From contig NZ_VZQQ01000008.1 in assembly GCF_014397785.1 (NCBI RefSeq), positions 213,490-277,489 of the forward strand: DNA of 64,000 nucleotides, read 5' to 3'. Source of the stretch: Paraburkholderia podalyriae. Lineage in GTDB: Bacteria > Pseudomonadota > Gammaproteobacteria > Burkholderiales > Burkholderiaceae. Both the position numbers and the translations under genes were made by a program. Positions 34,015 through 43,793 of this stretch are shown piece after piece. The number at the start of each line of letters is the position of its first letter. Position 1 is the first letter of the stretch. The notes beneath the pieces are model-generated. The model made no database searches. It saw only the letters and a list, made by a program, of their open reading frames with translations, and was not told the origin of the DNA.

Positions 34015-35184
34015 ATGACTGTTTCGCGCAGGTTGTCGTTCAAGCTGGTATCCGTATGTATCGCCGCGAGCGCGGTGTACTCCGTTGCCGCGCACGCGGC
34101 CGATCCGGTCACGATCAATATCGTCGACGTAGCCGGCGATCTTCAACTCACGCAGAAGGGCTTCGAGGCGTTCAAGGCGAAGTATCCGAATCTCGTCGCG
34201 AACACCACGTTCACGAACGCGCCCGCGCCGCAATTGCCCGGCAAGATCAAGGCGATGCAGGCCGCGGGCCGCTCGGACATCGACCTCGTGCTGACTGGCA
34301 CCGACGCGCTCGCGGCGGGCATCGAACAGAACCTGTGGATCAAGCTGCTGCCCGACAACGCGGCGCAGTTCCCGGGTGCGCTCGACAAGTACGCGCCGGG
34401 CCCCCGCAAGATGCAGGACCTCGCGCAAGGCTATGGGCTCGTGGTCGCGTATATGCCGGCCGGTCCGCTGCTCGAATACAACCCGGCCAAGGTCAGCGAT
34501 CCGCCGAAGACGCCCGAGCAACTGTTGCAATGGTGCAAGGCCCACCCCGACAAGCTGATCTACGCGCGCCCGGCCAATTCCGGTCCTGGCCGCACGTTCC
34601 TGATGGGCTTGCCCTACGTGCTTGGCGACAAGGACCCGCAGGACCCGGTGCATGGCTGGGACAAGACGTGGGCGTTCCTCAAGCAGTTGAACGACTGCAT
34701 TCCGTACTATCCAGGCGGCACCTCGGCGGTGATGAAGGAACTGGGCGAAGGCACGCGCGACATGACCGTGACCGTGACCGGCTGGGACATCAATCCGCGC
34801 GCGCTCGGCATCGTGCCGGCCGAATTCCGCGTACAGCCGTTCGACAACATGACGTGGGTCAACGACGCGCACTACATGGTGGTCCCGAAGGGCGTGCCGA
34901 AGGAAAAGCTCGACGTGCTGTACAAGATGATGAACTTTATGCTGGAGCCCGCGCAGCAGGCGCTGACCTACGACGACGGCTACTTCTATCCGGGTCCGGC
35001 GATCAAGGGCGTCACCGTCGAGCAGGCGCCCGCGCATAGCCAGGAGGTACTGCAAAAGTATGGCCGGCCCGAATACGCGAAGATGTTGGCCGATCGTCCG
35101 CATGCTTTGCCGCTGAACGCAGCGGCGATGGTCGCCGCCTTCAGGAAGTGGGATAGCGACATCGGCGCGCAGAAGACCCGTTAG
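34015..35184 (+). CDS. ABC transporter substrate-binding protein (extracellular solute-binding family 1, Pot-like)
   Basis: 389 residues with a signal peptide (LSFKLVSVCIAASAVYSVAA, cleavage after AHA). The mature part is a two-lobe binding protein with LVVAYMPAGPLLEYNPAKV, YYPGGTSAVMKELGEGTRDM and WVNDAHYMVVPKGVPKEKLD, as in spermidine/putrescine- or phosphonate-like binding proteins. The ATG at 34015 has a GAGGAG site. It is followed by a strong hairpin before the ATPase gene, so it is probably made in excess of the other subunits. Context suggests a sugar acid rather than a polyamine as ligand. Confidence 0.88.
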   Translation: MTVSRRLSFKLVSVCIAASAVYSVAAHAADPVTINIVDVAGDLQLTQKGFEAFKAKYPNLVANTTFTNAPAPQLPGKIKAMQAAGRSDIDLVLTGTDALAAGIEQNLWIKLLPDNAAQFPGALDKYAPGPRKMQDLAQGYGLVVAYMPAGPLLEYNPAKVSDPPKTPEQLLQWCKAHPDKLIYARPANSGPGRTFLMGLPYVLGDKDPQDPVHGWDKTWAFLKQLNDCIPYYPGGTSAVMKELGEGTRDMTVTVTGWDINPRALGIVPAEFRVQPFDNMTWVNDAHYMVVPKGVPKEKLDVLYKMMNFMLEPAQQALTYDDGYFYPGPAIKGVTVEQAPAHSQEVLQKYGRPEYAKMLADRPHALPLNAAAMVAAFRKWDSDIGAQKTR

Positions 35185-35216
35185 GCCTTCACCATTGCGA
35201 CGGAAAACGAGGCGAA

Positions 35217-35255
35217 ACGCAGCGCGGCGTGAGGTCCCGCCGCGCTGCGTGTTTT
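35217..35255 (+). terminator. Strong hairpin between binding-protein and ATPase genes (attenuator)
   Basis: Two exact 13-base arms, ACGCAGCGCGGCG and CGCCGCGCTGCGT, with an 8-base loop, then GTTTTC. The U run is short, so termination is likely partial. Such hairpins after binding-protein genes set the higher level of the periplasmic component. Confidence 0.7.
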
Positions 35256-35355
35256 CAGCGATCACGCGCGCCTCGGCTTGACTGCCTGATGTGCCGCGCG
35301 TACCGCAAGCGCGGCACTCGCGACATCCGTCGCCCCACGCGAACCAGGAAACGCC

Positions 35356-36435
35356 ATGAAGCATCACTTTGAGCAGTTGCGGCTCGATTCGGTGAGCCGC
35401 AGTTTCACGAACGCGCAAGGCCACGCGATCGCCGCGCTGCAGGGTCTGGATCTGACGATCCGGCGTGGCGAATTCATCGCGCTGCTGGGGCCGTCGGGTT
35501 GTGGCAAATCGACGGCGTTGAACTGCATCGCCGGATTGCAGCCGCTCACCGGCGGCGGCATCTGGCTCGACGCGCGGCGCATCGACGTGCTGCCGCCGGA
35601 AAAGCGCGGCTTCGGCATGGTGTTCCAGAACTACGCGCTGTTCCCGCACATGAGCGTGCTGGACAACGTCGGCTTCGGGCTCAAGATGCGCGGCGTCGGC
35701 AGAAGCGAGATCGCGCGCCGTGCACGCGAGGCCCTGCAACTGGTGCAACTGACCGGTCATGAGCACAAGCTGCCCGGCCAATTGTCCGGTGGCCAGCAAC
35801 AGCGAGTCGCGATCGCGCGTGCGATCGTGATCGAGCCGCCGCTGATCCTGATGGACGAGCCGCTGTCGAATCTCGATACGAAGCTGCGCATCGAAATGCG
35901 CGCGGAGATTCGCCGCATCCATACCCAACTCGAACGCGCGACGCTGTACGTGACGCATGATCAGGACGAAGCGCTGTCGATGGCCGATCGCATCGTCGTG
36001 ATGAGGGAGGGCGTCGTGCAGCAGGTCGCGACGCCGAAGGAGGTCTATACGCGGCCGCGCAATCTGCACGTCGCGCGCTTCATGGGCTATCGCAATGTGG
36101 CCGAGTTCACGCTGGAGGGCACGCAAGGCGATGGTGTCGCGGTCAGTGCGGACGGCGTGCGGCTCCTCGGCACGCCGATGGCGGGCTTCGACGGCAAACG
36201 CGTCAGTGTCGCGCTGCGTCCCGAAGACATGGAGCGCGCCGAGCCCGGCGCCGACAACGCGTTCGATGCGCTGATCGACGCGGTCGAATACGGCGGCCAC
36301 GATTCGCTGCTGCGCGCGAAGACCGCGTTCGGCGACGTGTGGGCGCGCGTGACCGGCGAATGCGCGGAGGGCGAGCGCATCACGCTGCGCGTGCGGCCGT
36401 CGTGCGTGCTCGTCTACGACGCCGAGGCCGCATGA
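35356..36435 (+). CDS. ABC transporter ATP-binding protein (PotA/UgpC type with TOBE domain)
   Basis: 359 residues. Walker A GPSGCGKSTALNCIAG (~40-55), Q-loop FGMVFQNYALFPH, signature LSGGQQQRVAIARAI, Walker B LILMDEPLSNLD, switch His in YVTHDQDEALSMADRIVV. The C-terminal ~110 residues form a TOBE region that often senses regulators or solute. It overlaps the first permease gene as ATGA. Confidence 0.95.
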   Translation: MKHHFEQLRLDSVSRSFTNAQGHAIAALQGLDLTIRRGEFIALLGPSGCGKSTALNCIAGLQPLTGGGIWLDARRIDVLPPEKRGFGMVFQNYALFPHMSVLDNVGFGLKMRGVGRSEIARRAREALQLVQLTGHEHKLPGQLSGGQQQRVAIARAIVIEPPLILMDEPLSNLDTKLRIEMRAEIRRIHTQLERATLYVTHDQDEALSMADRIVVMREGVVQQVATPKEVYTRPRNLHVARFMGYRNVAEFTLEGTQGDGVAVSADGVRLLGTPMAGFDGKRVSVALRPEDMERAEPGADNAFDALIDAVEYGGHDSLLRAKTAFGDVWARVTGECAEGERITLRVRPSCVLVYDAEAA

Positions 36436-37319
36436 ACACGCCGACGCTTGTCCCCCCGCTTAGGTCCCGCGCGCCGCGCGATGCCAAGGCCTGGCTCGTC
36501 GCGCCCGCGCTGCTCTTTATCGTCGCGCTGTTCATCTATCCGTTCGCGTATGGTCTCGCGCTGTCGTTCCGGCCGATGAACGGCGGCGGGGTATGGGCCA
36601 ACTATCTGACGTTCTTCACCGACATGTCGATGTGGCCGACGATCCTCGTCACGCTGAAGCTGTCGGTACCGGCCACGCTGATCAACGTCGGCGTGTCGGT
36701 GCCGGTCGCGTTCGCGCTGCGCCGCTACTCGCGTTATCAGAAGATCGTCACGACGCTGCTGGTGATTCCGGTGACGCTCGGCACTGTGCTGATCGCCGAC
36801 GGCATGCTCACGTACTTCGGTCCGCACGGCTGGTTGCCGCAGGCGTTGCAGGCGCTGCATCTGTACACGCGCGAAGTGCGGCTCACGCACAACTTCACGG
36901 GCGTGCTGCTGTCGCTGATCGTGTCGGGCTTTCCGTTCGCGTTTCTGCTGACCCTGTCGTACGTGACCGGCATCGATCCCACGCTCGCGAGCGCGGCCGC
37001 GACGCTCGGCGCGAGTCCTTGGCAGCAGTTTCGCCGCATCTATCTGCCGCTGCTCGTGCCGGGGCTTACGATGGCCGCGTGTCTGTCGTTCGTGCAGGCG
37101 TTCTCGGTGTTTCCGTCCGCGGTGCTGCTCGGCGCGCCCGCGGGTCCGACACGCGTGATGTCGATTGCCGCGGCCGAAGCCGCGTTCGAGAGCTACGACT
37201 ATTCGCTTGCGTCGGCGATCGCGATGGTGATGGGCTTCGTGCAACTGCTGGTGGTCGCCGCGCTGCTCGGCGCGCGTCGCTGGTTCTATCGTGGTCCCGC
37301 AACGGGAGGCAAAGGCTGA
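36432..37319 (+). CDS. ABC transporter permease 1 (PotB-like)
   Basis: 295 residues, six TM helices, with the EAA-type loop ASAAATLGASPWQQFRRIYLP near residue 195 that contacts the ATPase. Start 36432 gives the ATGA overlap with the ATPase gene. Pairs with the following permease. Confidence 0.93.
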   Translation: MNTPTLVPPLRSRAPRDAKAWLVAPALLFIVALFIYPFAYGLALSFRPMNGGGVWANYLTFFTDMSMWPTILVTLKLSVPATLINVGVSVPVAFALRRYSRYQKIVTTLLVIPVTLGTVLIADGMLTYFGPHGWLPQALQALHLYTREVRLTHNFTGVLLSLIVSGFPFAFLLTLSYVTGIDPTLASAAATLGASPWQQFRRIYLPLLVPGLTMAACLSFVQAFSVFPSAVLLGAPAGPTRVMSIAAAEAAFESYDYSLASAIAMVMGFVQLLVVAALLGARRWFYRGPATGGKG

Positions 37320-38260
37320 TGACGACCGATCGCCGCGCGACGCAGCCCGACTGGTCCGCGTCAACCTCCGCTTCCGCCGCGCCTCAGCCGGGCGACGGCG
37401 CGCGCGAGCCCGCGCAGCACGCCCGTCAGCGCGCGAACCTGCCGGGCCGTATCTGGCAGGCGCTGGTGTGGGCCGTGATGGCGTTCTTCCTGATCAACGT
37501 CGTGCTGCTGATCGCGACCGTCGCGGTGAATTCGATCGCGACGCGCTGGTTCGGCACCGCGTTGCCGCAAGGCTTCACGCTGCACTGGTATGCGCAGGCG
37601 TGGAGCGACTTTCAGCTCGCGAGCGTGCTGTGGGTGACCGTGCAGGTGGTCGGCGCGGTCGTGCTGCTGTCGGTGCTGCTCGGCGTGCCTGCCGCGTATG
37701 CGCTCGCGCGCGTGCAATTCACAGGCAAGCGCCTCGCGATGCTGATCTTTCTGCTGCCGTTGATGGTGCCGCCCGTCACCTACGGCATTCCGATGGCGAC
37801 CGTGATGTACAAGGTCGGACTCGCCGGCACGTTATGGGGCGTGATTCTCGCGAATCTGGTACCGGCGCTGCCGTTCGTGATTCTCGTGATGACGCCGTTC
37901 ATCGAGCAGATCGATCCGAATCTCGAGGCGGCCGCGCGCATTTTCGGCGCGAACACGTTCCGCTATTTCCGTTATGTGCTGCTGCCGCTGCTCGTGCCGG
38001 GTATGCTGGCGGCAGGCCTGCTCGTGCTGGTGCGCACGATCGGCATGTTCGAGCTGACGTTTTTTACGGCCGGTCCGGCGACGCAAACGCTAGTGGTCGC
38101 GTTGTATTACGCAGTGTTTTCCACCGGCGTGCGAGCGCCGCAATCGATCGATGCGATGGCGATGATCTATATGGCGATCACGTTGATCTGGGTGCTGATC
38201 GCACTTCAATTCGTGAGCCCGACGCAGATCGTGTCCCGCGTGAAAGAACAGAGGCGCTGA
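37319..38260 (+). CDS. ABC transporter permease 2 (PotC-like)
   Basis: 313 residues. A hydrophilic, Ala/Arg-rich N-terminal tail of ~45 residues precedes six TM helices; the EAA-type loop is EAAARIFGANTFRYFRYVLLP. Start 37319 overlaps the previous stop by one base (TGATG). The longer upstream frame lies inside permease 1 and is rejected. Confidence 0.92.
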   Translation: MTTDRRATQPDWSASTSASAAPQPGDGAREPAQHARQRANLPGRIWQALVWAVMAFFLINVVLLIATVAVNSIATRWFGTALPQGFTLHWYAQAWSDFQLASVLWVTVQVVGAVVLLSVLLGVPAAYALARVQFTGKRLAMLIFLLPLMVPPVTYGIPMATVMYKVGLAGTLWGVILANLVPALPFVILVMTPFIEQIDPNLEAAARIFGANTFRYFRYVLLPLLVPGMLAAGLLVLVRTIGMFELTFFTAGPATQTLVVALYYAVFSTGVRAPQSIDAMAMIYMAITLIWVLIALQFVSPTQIVSRVKEQRR

Positions 38261-38291
38261 CCCATGGTCGGCGGCAATCGTGGAGTAGACG

Positions 38292-40028
38292 TTGACGAAG
38301 AGAAAGACCCCCGAGGAATTGCGCAGTCATCGCTGGTACGGCGCGAACGATCTGCGTTCGTTCGGCCACCGCTCGCGCACGGCGCAGATGGGCTACGACC
38401 GCGACGAATACGCGGGCAAGCCGGTCATCGCGATTCTGAACACGTGGAGCGAGATCAATCCGTGCCATACGCATTTCAAGCAGCGCGTCGAGGAAGTGAA
38501 GCGCGGCATCTGGCAGGCTGGCGGCTTCCCGATCGAACTGCCGGTGCATACGCTGTCCGAGCCGTTCCAGAAGCCCACCACGATGCTGTACCGCAATTTC
38601 CTCGCGATGGAAGCCGAGGAGATGCTGCGCTCCTATCCCGCCGATGGAGTGGTGTTGATGGGCGGCTGCGACAAGACCACGCCCGCGTTGCTGATGGGTG
38701 CGATCTCGATGGATCTGCCGGCCATCTTTCTGCCCGCCGGACCGATGCTGCGCGGCAACTGGAACGGCGTGACGCTCGGCTCGGGTTCCGATTCATGGCG
38801 GTACTGGGCCGAACTGCGAGCGGGCACGCTGACGCCGGATGACTGGCAGGGCGTCGAGGGTGGCATCGCGCGTTCGCCGGGGCACTGCATGACGATGGGC
38901 ACCGCGTCGACGATGACGAGCGCGGCCGAAGCGCTGGGCTTCACGCTGCCCGGCTTCGCGTCGATTCCCGCGCCCGATTCGCGTCATGCGCAGATGGCCG
39001 CGAAAACCGGCATGCGTATCGTCGAGATGGTGTGGGAGGATCTGAAGCCGTCGGACCTGATCACGGCGGCATCGGTCGATAACGCGGTAACGACTTGCGT
39101 CGCGCTGTCCGGATCGACCAATTCGGTCGTGCATATGATCGCGCTGGCGCGGCGCGCGGGCATCGAGTTGACGCTCGATCGCTTCGACGAGATCGCGCGC
39201 CGTACGCCCGTGCTCGCGAACATCCGGCCGACCGGCGCTTACCTGATGGAGGACTTTTTCTACGCGGGCGGTTTGCGTGGGCTGCTCGCGGAACTGGGCG
39301 AACTGATCGACGGCTCGCAGAAAACCGTGAACGGCAGCACGCTCGGCGAGAACCTTGCTGGCGCGCGCATTTTCAACGACGACGTGATTCGCCGCCGCGC
39401 GAATCCGGTGCTGCGTGACAGTAGCCTCGCGGTGCTGCGCGGCAATCTCGCGCCCGACGGCGCCGTGATCAAGCCCGGCGCGGCCGAGCCGCATCTGCTC
39501 GTGCATACGGGCCGCGCAGTCGTGTTCAACGACTACAACGATATGGCCGCGCGCATCGACGACGACTCGCTCGACATCGACGCAAGCTGCGTGCTCGTGC
39601 TGCGGCACGCGGGGCCGGTCGGCGCGGGCATGCCGGAGTGGGGCCAACTGCCGATTCCGCGCAAGCTGCTGCAAAAAGGCGTACGCGACATGGTGCGTAT
39701 CTCCGATGCGCGGATGAGCGGCACGAGCTATGGCGCGTGCGTGCTGCACGTGGCGCCCGAGGCGTTCGTCGGCGGACCGCTCGCGTTGGTGGAAAGCGGC
39801 GATCTGATCGAACTCGATGTGCCGCGCCGCAGGCTGAACGTGCTGGTATCGGATGAAGAACTCGCGCGCCGCAAGGCCGCGTGGGTCAAACCGGCGGCGC
39901 GCTTCGAGCGCGGCTATGGCGCCCTGCACCAGGCGCACGTGATGCAGGCTGATCAAGGCTGCGATTTCGACTTCCTGCGGCGCGTCGGCGCGAGTCCCGA
40001 TGGCTCTGGCGAGCCGGAGATTCACTGA
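38292..40028 (+). CDS. IlvD/Edd-family sugar acid dehydratase, probable L-arabonate dehydratase
   Basis: 578 residues, normal for pentonate dehydratases. It has [13 protein letters not shown] and [16 protein letters not shown] with the two cluster cysteines, a third in [12 protein letters not shown], and the catalytic-serine region [16 protein letters not shown]. These enzymes hold a 2Fe-2S cluster and Mg and turn an aldonate into a 2-keto-3-deoxy acid. With the DapA-family gene and the lactonase this makes most of a non-phosphorylative pentose route. The start is TTG at 38292. The NPC...GGCDK motif matches L-arabonate dehydratase well; other aldonates are possible. Confidence 0.85.
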   Translation: MTKRKTPEELRSHRWYGANDLRSFGHRSRTAQMGYDRDEYAGKPVIAILNTWSEINPCHTHFKQRVEEVKRGIWQAGGFPIELPVHTLSEPFQKPTTMLYRNFLAMEAEEMLRSYPADGVVLMGGCDKTTPALLMGAISMDLPAIFLPAGPMLRGNWNGVTLGSGSDSWRYWAELRAGTLTPDDWQGVEGGIARSPGHCMTMGTASTMTSAAEALGFTLPGFASIPAPDSRHAQMAAKTGMRIVEMVWEDLKPSDLITAASVDNAVTTCVALSGSTNSVVHMIALARRAGIELTLDRFDEIARRTPVLANIRPTGAYLMEDFFYAGGLRGLLAELGELIDGSQKTVNGSTLGENLAGARIFNDDVIRRRANPVLRDSSLAVLRGNLAPDGAVIKPGAAEPHLLVHTGRAVVFNDYNDMAARIDDDSLDIDASCVLVLRHAGPVGAGMPEWGQLPIPRKLLQKGVRDMVRISDARMSGTSYGACVLHVAPEAFVGGPLALVESGDLIELDVPRRRLNVLVSDEELARRKAAWVKPAARFERGYGALHQAHVMQADQGCDFDFLRRVGASPDGSGEPEIH

Positions 40029-40095
40029 CGCTCAGTACCTCACGCGATATTTTCATCCGCAACTCCGTTAAGCGAACCGATATTAAACAAAGCAA

Positions 40096-40125
40096 GGCAC
40101 GCACCAGAATTAAACGGTGCGTGCC
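40096..40125 (+). terminator. Hairpin after the sugar-acid operon
   Basis: GGCACGCACC and GGTGCGTGCC form exact 10-base arms around AGAATTAAAC, 68 bases after the dehydratase stop. There is no U run (followed by ACGTCATTGC), so this may be a Rho-dependent end or a processing/stability hairpin. Confidence 0.45.
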
Positions 40126-40210
40126 ACGTCATTGCCTGATTAATCGGAATATGCACGGTGATTCTCGAACGTCGAACGCGCGCGTATAAAGGGATGATAC
40201 GCACACCCGC

Positions 40211-40663
40211 CTATTTCACCCGATGTAATTCGATCACGCGCGCGGGCCGCAAATGATTGAGCGCGTAGTGAATGCGGCCACGCTCCTGGCGCTGTCCGAC
40301 CGGACGCGGGTCGTCGTACTGATGGTCGGCCGAGTAGTCGCCAACCGGCTCGGCCATGCCCTTGTCGATGACCGCGTAGCCCGGCTCGAGCGCGAGCAGC
40401 AGATGATTGCCGCCGACCCGGCTGTCGAAACCGGCCATGCCGTCGAGCGACTCGGGCACGCTGTTCTCGAGCGTCGCATTGCTGGTCGTGATCGCGTCGG
40501 GCGAGATCGCGCCGTGGCCCGCGAGACGGGCCGCTTCGCGGTTCTTGCCGTCGGTGTCGACCGTGCTGTCGTGAGTGCGGTCGTTGTGCACGTCCGTGCT
40601 TCGTGGGTCCTTCGGGTCCGGTTTCGTACCGGCGTTTTCCGGTTTGCTAATCGCGCTGTTCAT
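40211..40663 (-). CDS. Uncharacterised hydrophilic protein
   Basis: 150 residues from the ATG at 40663, which has CCCAGGAGA just upstream; the frame is open to 40864 but without a site. The N-terminal ~60 residues are rich in Lys, Asp, Asn and Thr and probably disordered (NAGTKPDPKDPRSTDVHNDR). The C-terminal half contains NHLLLALEPGYAVIDKGMAE and ADHQYDDPRPVGQRQERGRI. No family recognised; isolated between unrelated genes. Confidence 0.6.
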   Translation of the reverse strand: MNSAISKPENAGTKPDPKDPRSTDVHNDRTHDSTVDTDGKNREAARLAGHGAISPDAITTSNATLENSVPESLDGMAGFDSRVGGNHLLLALEPGYAVIDKGMAEPVGDYSADHQYDDPRPVGQRQERGRIHYALNHLRPARVIELHRVK

Positions 40664-40996
40664 CGTGCATTCTCCTGGGAGGACATGGTCGAAGAAGGGA
40701 GCAAAAGCCGTTCCGATTGGCACGGCGCCGCTATGCGCGGGCTTCGCGATGCGTTCTCCGCCATACTCCGATGCGAGTGGCGTTGCCTCGCGATTGAGTG
40801 GCGATGAACTCCGCGATTCACTTCGTTTTTTTTTAATGGACGCGTATTTTCTACAGAGTATCATCTTACTCCTGCGAGCGATGCGCGGTTAAATTGGCGG
40901 CAATACTTCGGCTGTTTCAGCATGGTCGGAAAAAGCGAACAAACAAATGGTCGCGCGACTGAGAAAATGTTACGGGGCTTCAGGGGCGGGTGACTC
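40664..40996. other. Short intergenic region
   Basis: About 330 bases between divergent genes, with an AT-rich part near 40820-40960. It probably holds both promoters. No other signal seen. Confidence 0.45.
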
Positions 40997-41230
40997 ATGC
41001 ACTTCGATGCTGCATTCACACATCGCGGCTATCTTCTGAATTGCGAACCGGCGCGCTCGGGCGACGGCTCCTGGCAACCGTATGTGGTGATCTCGCGCTC
41101 GAGCGACGGCGAACTGGTCGCCAACCGTTTCTTCCCCACGGAACTGCGCTTCTCCGACGAAGCCGCCGCGATCGCGCACGCGCGCGATTGGGCCGTGCGC
41201 TGGATCGACGCGAGCAGTCTGACTATCTGA
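40997..41230 (+). CDS. Small uncharacterised protein
   Basis: 77 residues: FTHRGYLLNCEPARSGDGSW, YVVISRSSDGELVANRFFPT, ELRFSDEAAAIAHARDWAVR. The pattern of a short beta sheet and a final helix recurs in small Burkholderia proteins of unknown role that I cannot name. Good GGGGCGGGTG upstream. It precedes the serine acetyltransferase gene by about 170 bases on the same strand. Confidence 0.65.
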   Translation: MHFDAAFTHRGYLLNCEPARSGDGSWQPYVVISRSSDGELVANRFFPTELRFSDEAAAIAHARDWAVRWIDASSLTI

Positions 41231-41397
41231 AATCAGGGAACGGTGCGTGCGTTCCGCCGCAAGCGAACGCGAGTCAAGGCAAGGCGACGCAGTCAATTCG
41301 AGCCGACCTCCGCGCTGCCGCGCGGGCGGCGTTAAAACGCGGTAATCTCTGCTGCATCCCCACTTTGAACCGCAAGCGCCGCATGGCGCCGTCCCTT

Positions 41398-42324
41398 ATG
41401 CCCAACGTGCCTTCCCACAACTGGGGCCTTGAACAGATCGTCGCCGATCTGCGCGCCTCGCGCGAACAATTGCATCGCACGCGGCATCCGCTCGGCATTC
41501 GCGAGTTGCCATCGCGTGAAGCGGTGGTCAATATCGTGGCTGGCCTGCGCGCCGCGATGTTTCCGACGCATTACGGCGCGCCCGATCTAACCGACGAGAC
41601 GGTCGACTACTACGTCGGCCATACGCTCGAAAGCACCTTGCGCCTGCTCGCCGAACAGATTCGCCGCGCGCTGCGCTTTCTGCCCGAGTTCGGCGCGACG
41701 CCTGACGCCGAATTGCGGGAGCGCGCGTTCGCGGTGGCGCGCGAGTTCGCGACGCAACTGGCGGGCATCCGCGCGCTGCTCGTCAGCGACATCCAGGCGG
41801 CGTTCACCGGCGACCCCGCCGCGCAGCACATCACCGAAATCCTGCTGTGCTATCCGGGCGTGTGGGCGATGACGCATCACCGTCTCGCGCATGCGTTGCA
41901 CCGGCTCGGCGTACCGCTGCTCGCGCGCTTCATCAACGAGATCGCGCACTCGGCGACCGGCATCGACATTCACCCGGGCGCGACGATCGGGCCGAGCTTC
42001 TTCATCGATCATGGCACCGGCGTGGTGATCGGCGAGACCGCGATCATCGGCGAGCGCGTGCGCGTATACCAGGCGGTCACGCTCGGCGCGAAGAGCTTCG
42101 CGGCCGACGAGGACGGCACGCTGATCAAGGGCAACGCGCGGCATCCGATCGTCGAGGACGACGTCGTGATCTACGCGGGCGCGACGATCCTCGGACGCGT
42201 GACGATCGGGCGCGGTTCGGTGATCGGCGGCAACGTGTGGCTCACGCATAGCGTGCCGCCTGGCAGCAGCGTATCGCAAGGCAAGGTCCGCGAAGGAGAG
42301 CGCACCGACAACGGGCGGCAGTGA
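41398..42324 (+). CDS. epsC: Serine O-acetyltransferase (EpsC/CysE type)
   Basis: 308 residues: an N-terminal helical domain, then the left-handed beta helix of the hexapeptide family from about residue 185 (INEIAHSATGIDIHPGATIG, FFIDHGTGVVIGETAIIGER, VRVYQAVTLGAKSF, VIYAGATILGRVTIGRGSVI). The DIHPGA and FIDHGTGVVIGE motifs are those of the enzyme that makes O-acetylserine for cysteine synthesis. An ATG at 41383 is also in frame. The long N-terminal domain with no membrane segment is typical of the EpsC subgroup. Confidence 0.9.
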   Translation: MPNVPSHNWGLEQIVADLRASREQLHRTRHPLGIRELPSREAVVNIVAGLRAAMFPTHYGAPDLTDETVDYYVGHTLESTLRLLAEQIRRALRFLPEFGATPDAELRERAFAVAREFATQLAGIRALLVSDIQAAFTGDPAAQHITEILLCYPGVWAMTHHRLAHALHRLGVPLLARFINEIAHSATGIDIHPGATIGPSFFIDHGTGVVIGETAIIGERVRVYQAVTLGAKSFAADEDGTLIKGNARHPIVEDDVVIYAGATILGRVTIGRGSVIGGNVWLTHSVPPGSSVSQGKVREGERTDNGRQ

Positions 42325-42359
42325 CACACAGCTAGCGGCGGCCGGATGCATCGCCGCGC

Positions 42360-42872
42360 CTAGCTGATCGGCCAATGGCGCAACCATGGCAACGCATGCA
42401 TGCTGTGCAGCCACACATGCTCGCCGATCAACCATGCGGCCGCCCACGACGCCGCGACGACGATCAGATCGCAGTGCCCGCTATTCCATAGATTCAACGA
42501 ATGCCGCCCGGCGATCCACGGCACGCCGAGCGGATTCGGCCAGTCGGCGAGCAGATGCATCAGGCCGCCGCACGCGAAGCCGAACGCGGGCGCGGCGTAG
42601 ATCGAATGTCCGAGCGTGTGATACGACACCGCGAGCAGCGCGAGCCAGCCGATGCCCCAATGCGTCAACGTGCGATGGGTGATCCACAGCCGCCGCGCGC
42701 GCGACCACCATGCGACTTCGAGCCAGTCCGGCGCGGTGCTGCCGGCCACGCCGGCGATGAAGCTGAGCAACACGGCCGGATGAAACGGACCGCCGCCGCT
42801 GCGCGCGACGATCGCCGCCGCGATGATGCCGGCTGCGAAACCGGTCGCATGATGCGCTTTGCTGGATGCCAT
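42360..42872 (-). CDS. Membrane-bound metal-dependent hydrolase-like protein (YdjM/DUF457 type)
   Basis: 170 residues with about four TM helices. It has the family pattern of His/Asp in membrane loops: KAHHATGFAAG near the start, STAPDWLEVAWW, WITHRTLTHWG and GGLMHLLADWPNPLGVPW. Proteins of this type are predicted hydrolases; YdjM is LexA-regulated in E. coli. Start 42872 (MASSKAHH) is used; the longer frame to 43073 overlaps the next gene. Confidence 0.82.
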   Translation of the reverse strand: MASSKAHHATGFAAGIIAAAIVARSGGGPFHPAVLLSFIAGVAGSTAPDWLEVAWWSRARRLWITHRTLTHWGIGWLALLAVSYHTLGHSIYAAPAFGFACGGLMHLLADWPNPLGVPWIAGRHSLNLWNSGHCDLIVVAASWAAAWLIGEHVWLHSMHALPWLRHWPIS

Positions 42873-43011
42873 CGAAACTCGCGGCACGCGTGCCGCGCGA
42901 AAAACAAAGGGCGGCCATGTTCGCAGATGAGCGGATAAAAAAATAGCCGATGCGCGCGATAAAAATTCGCGCATCAGCCTTGGCACATCGCGTTCACGTG
43001 CGGCGTGCCGC

Positions 43012-43365
43012 TCAGGTCGCGCAGCGCGCGACATCGAAGCGCATCTCCTCTTCGGGTGGATCGTCGGGCGCATCGGCCGGACGCATGACCTTGATGACCG
43101 TGCTGCCGTTGAGCGGCGTCAGCGTGACGAAATACGAATTATGCGAATCGGAGCCGACCGCGAGTTCGGTCGCGGCACCGGCGTGCGACGTACGCACGCG
43201 CGGCAGACGTTCTTCAAGACAGGCGGCGATGGAGGCAGGCGTGCGTGACGACGAGACATACACGAGCGGCGCGGACGCATCGCGCGCGGGGCCGCCCGAC
43301 GAACCGCAAGCGGTGAGGGTGGCAGTGAAGGCGACAGCGGTGGCAAGCAGCAGAGGTCTTTTCAT
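43012..43365 (-). CDS. Small lipoprotein of unknown function
   Basis: 117 residues from the ATG at 43365 (MKRPLLLATAV). Lipobox LTAC at residue ~20, then a Ser/Gly linker and a small domain with Cys residues at both ends (AACLEERLP and VARCAT), which could form a disulfide. No family recognised. Confidence 0.7.
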   Translation of the reverse strand: MKRPLLLATAVAFTATLTACGSSGGPARDASAPLVYVSSSRTPASIAACLEERLPRVRTSHAGAATELAVGSDSHNSYFVTLTPLNGSTVIKVMRPADAPDDPPEEEMRFDVARCAT

Positions 43366-43793
43366 GATCAGATCGTCGGCGGTCCCGTTCATGGGAAGGT
43401 GAGGCGCGGGCGAAGCGCTGGCGTACAGCGCGATGCTTCGCGACGAAGCCGCTGTGCGGGCGACGCGATTTCGCGGCGTCGCACGGCGGCCGGGGCAGTA
43501 TACCGAGCATGCGTCGACGTCGTCACTGGCGCGGCCATGCGTTCATTCGATATTTAATTACGCGCTACAGCAATCCATTTTTCAAATTCCGGATTATGTG
43601 AATTAATCGCGTAAGTGGAGGTCTGGAAAAGGAAATTATTTTTAAGATGAATGGGTAGATGCGCTGTTAAATCCGATAAAGGCTTTCGGGACCCGTGCAA
43701 GGGGACGCGGATGGCGCCGTGTGCGCTGATTCCCTCTGTTTTGCGCAATGCAGTCTTCCAGAGAAAGCCTCAAATCGCGGTGAAATGCCACTT
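43366..43793. other. AT-rich intergenic region
   Basis: About 430 bases with an unusually AT-rich core (43545-43680, containing runs such as ATATTTAATTA and AAATTATTTTTAAGATG). No gene is supported. It ends in the TATAAT box and hairpins listed next. Confidence 0.5.

Noticed and set aside
33937..36300. A 787-codon open frame on the minus strand
   Set aside because: Antisense to the binding-protein and ATPase genes, which have clear families; the frame is Arg/His-rich with no domain.
36593..37318. Long N-terminal extension of the second permease
   Set aside because: It lies within the first permease gene in another frame; the TGATG overlap start at 37319 is normal for the operon.
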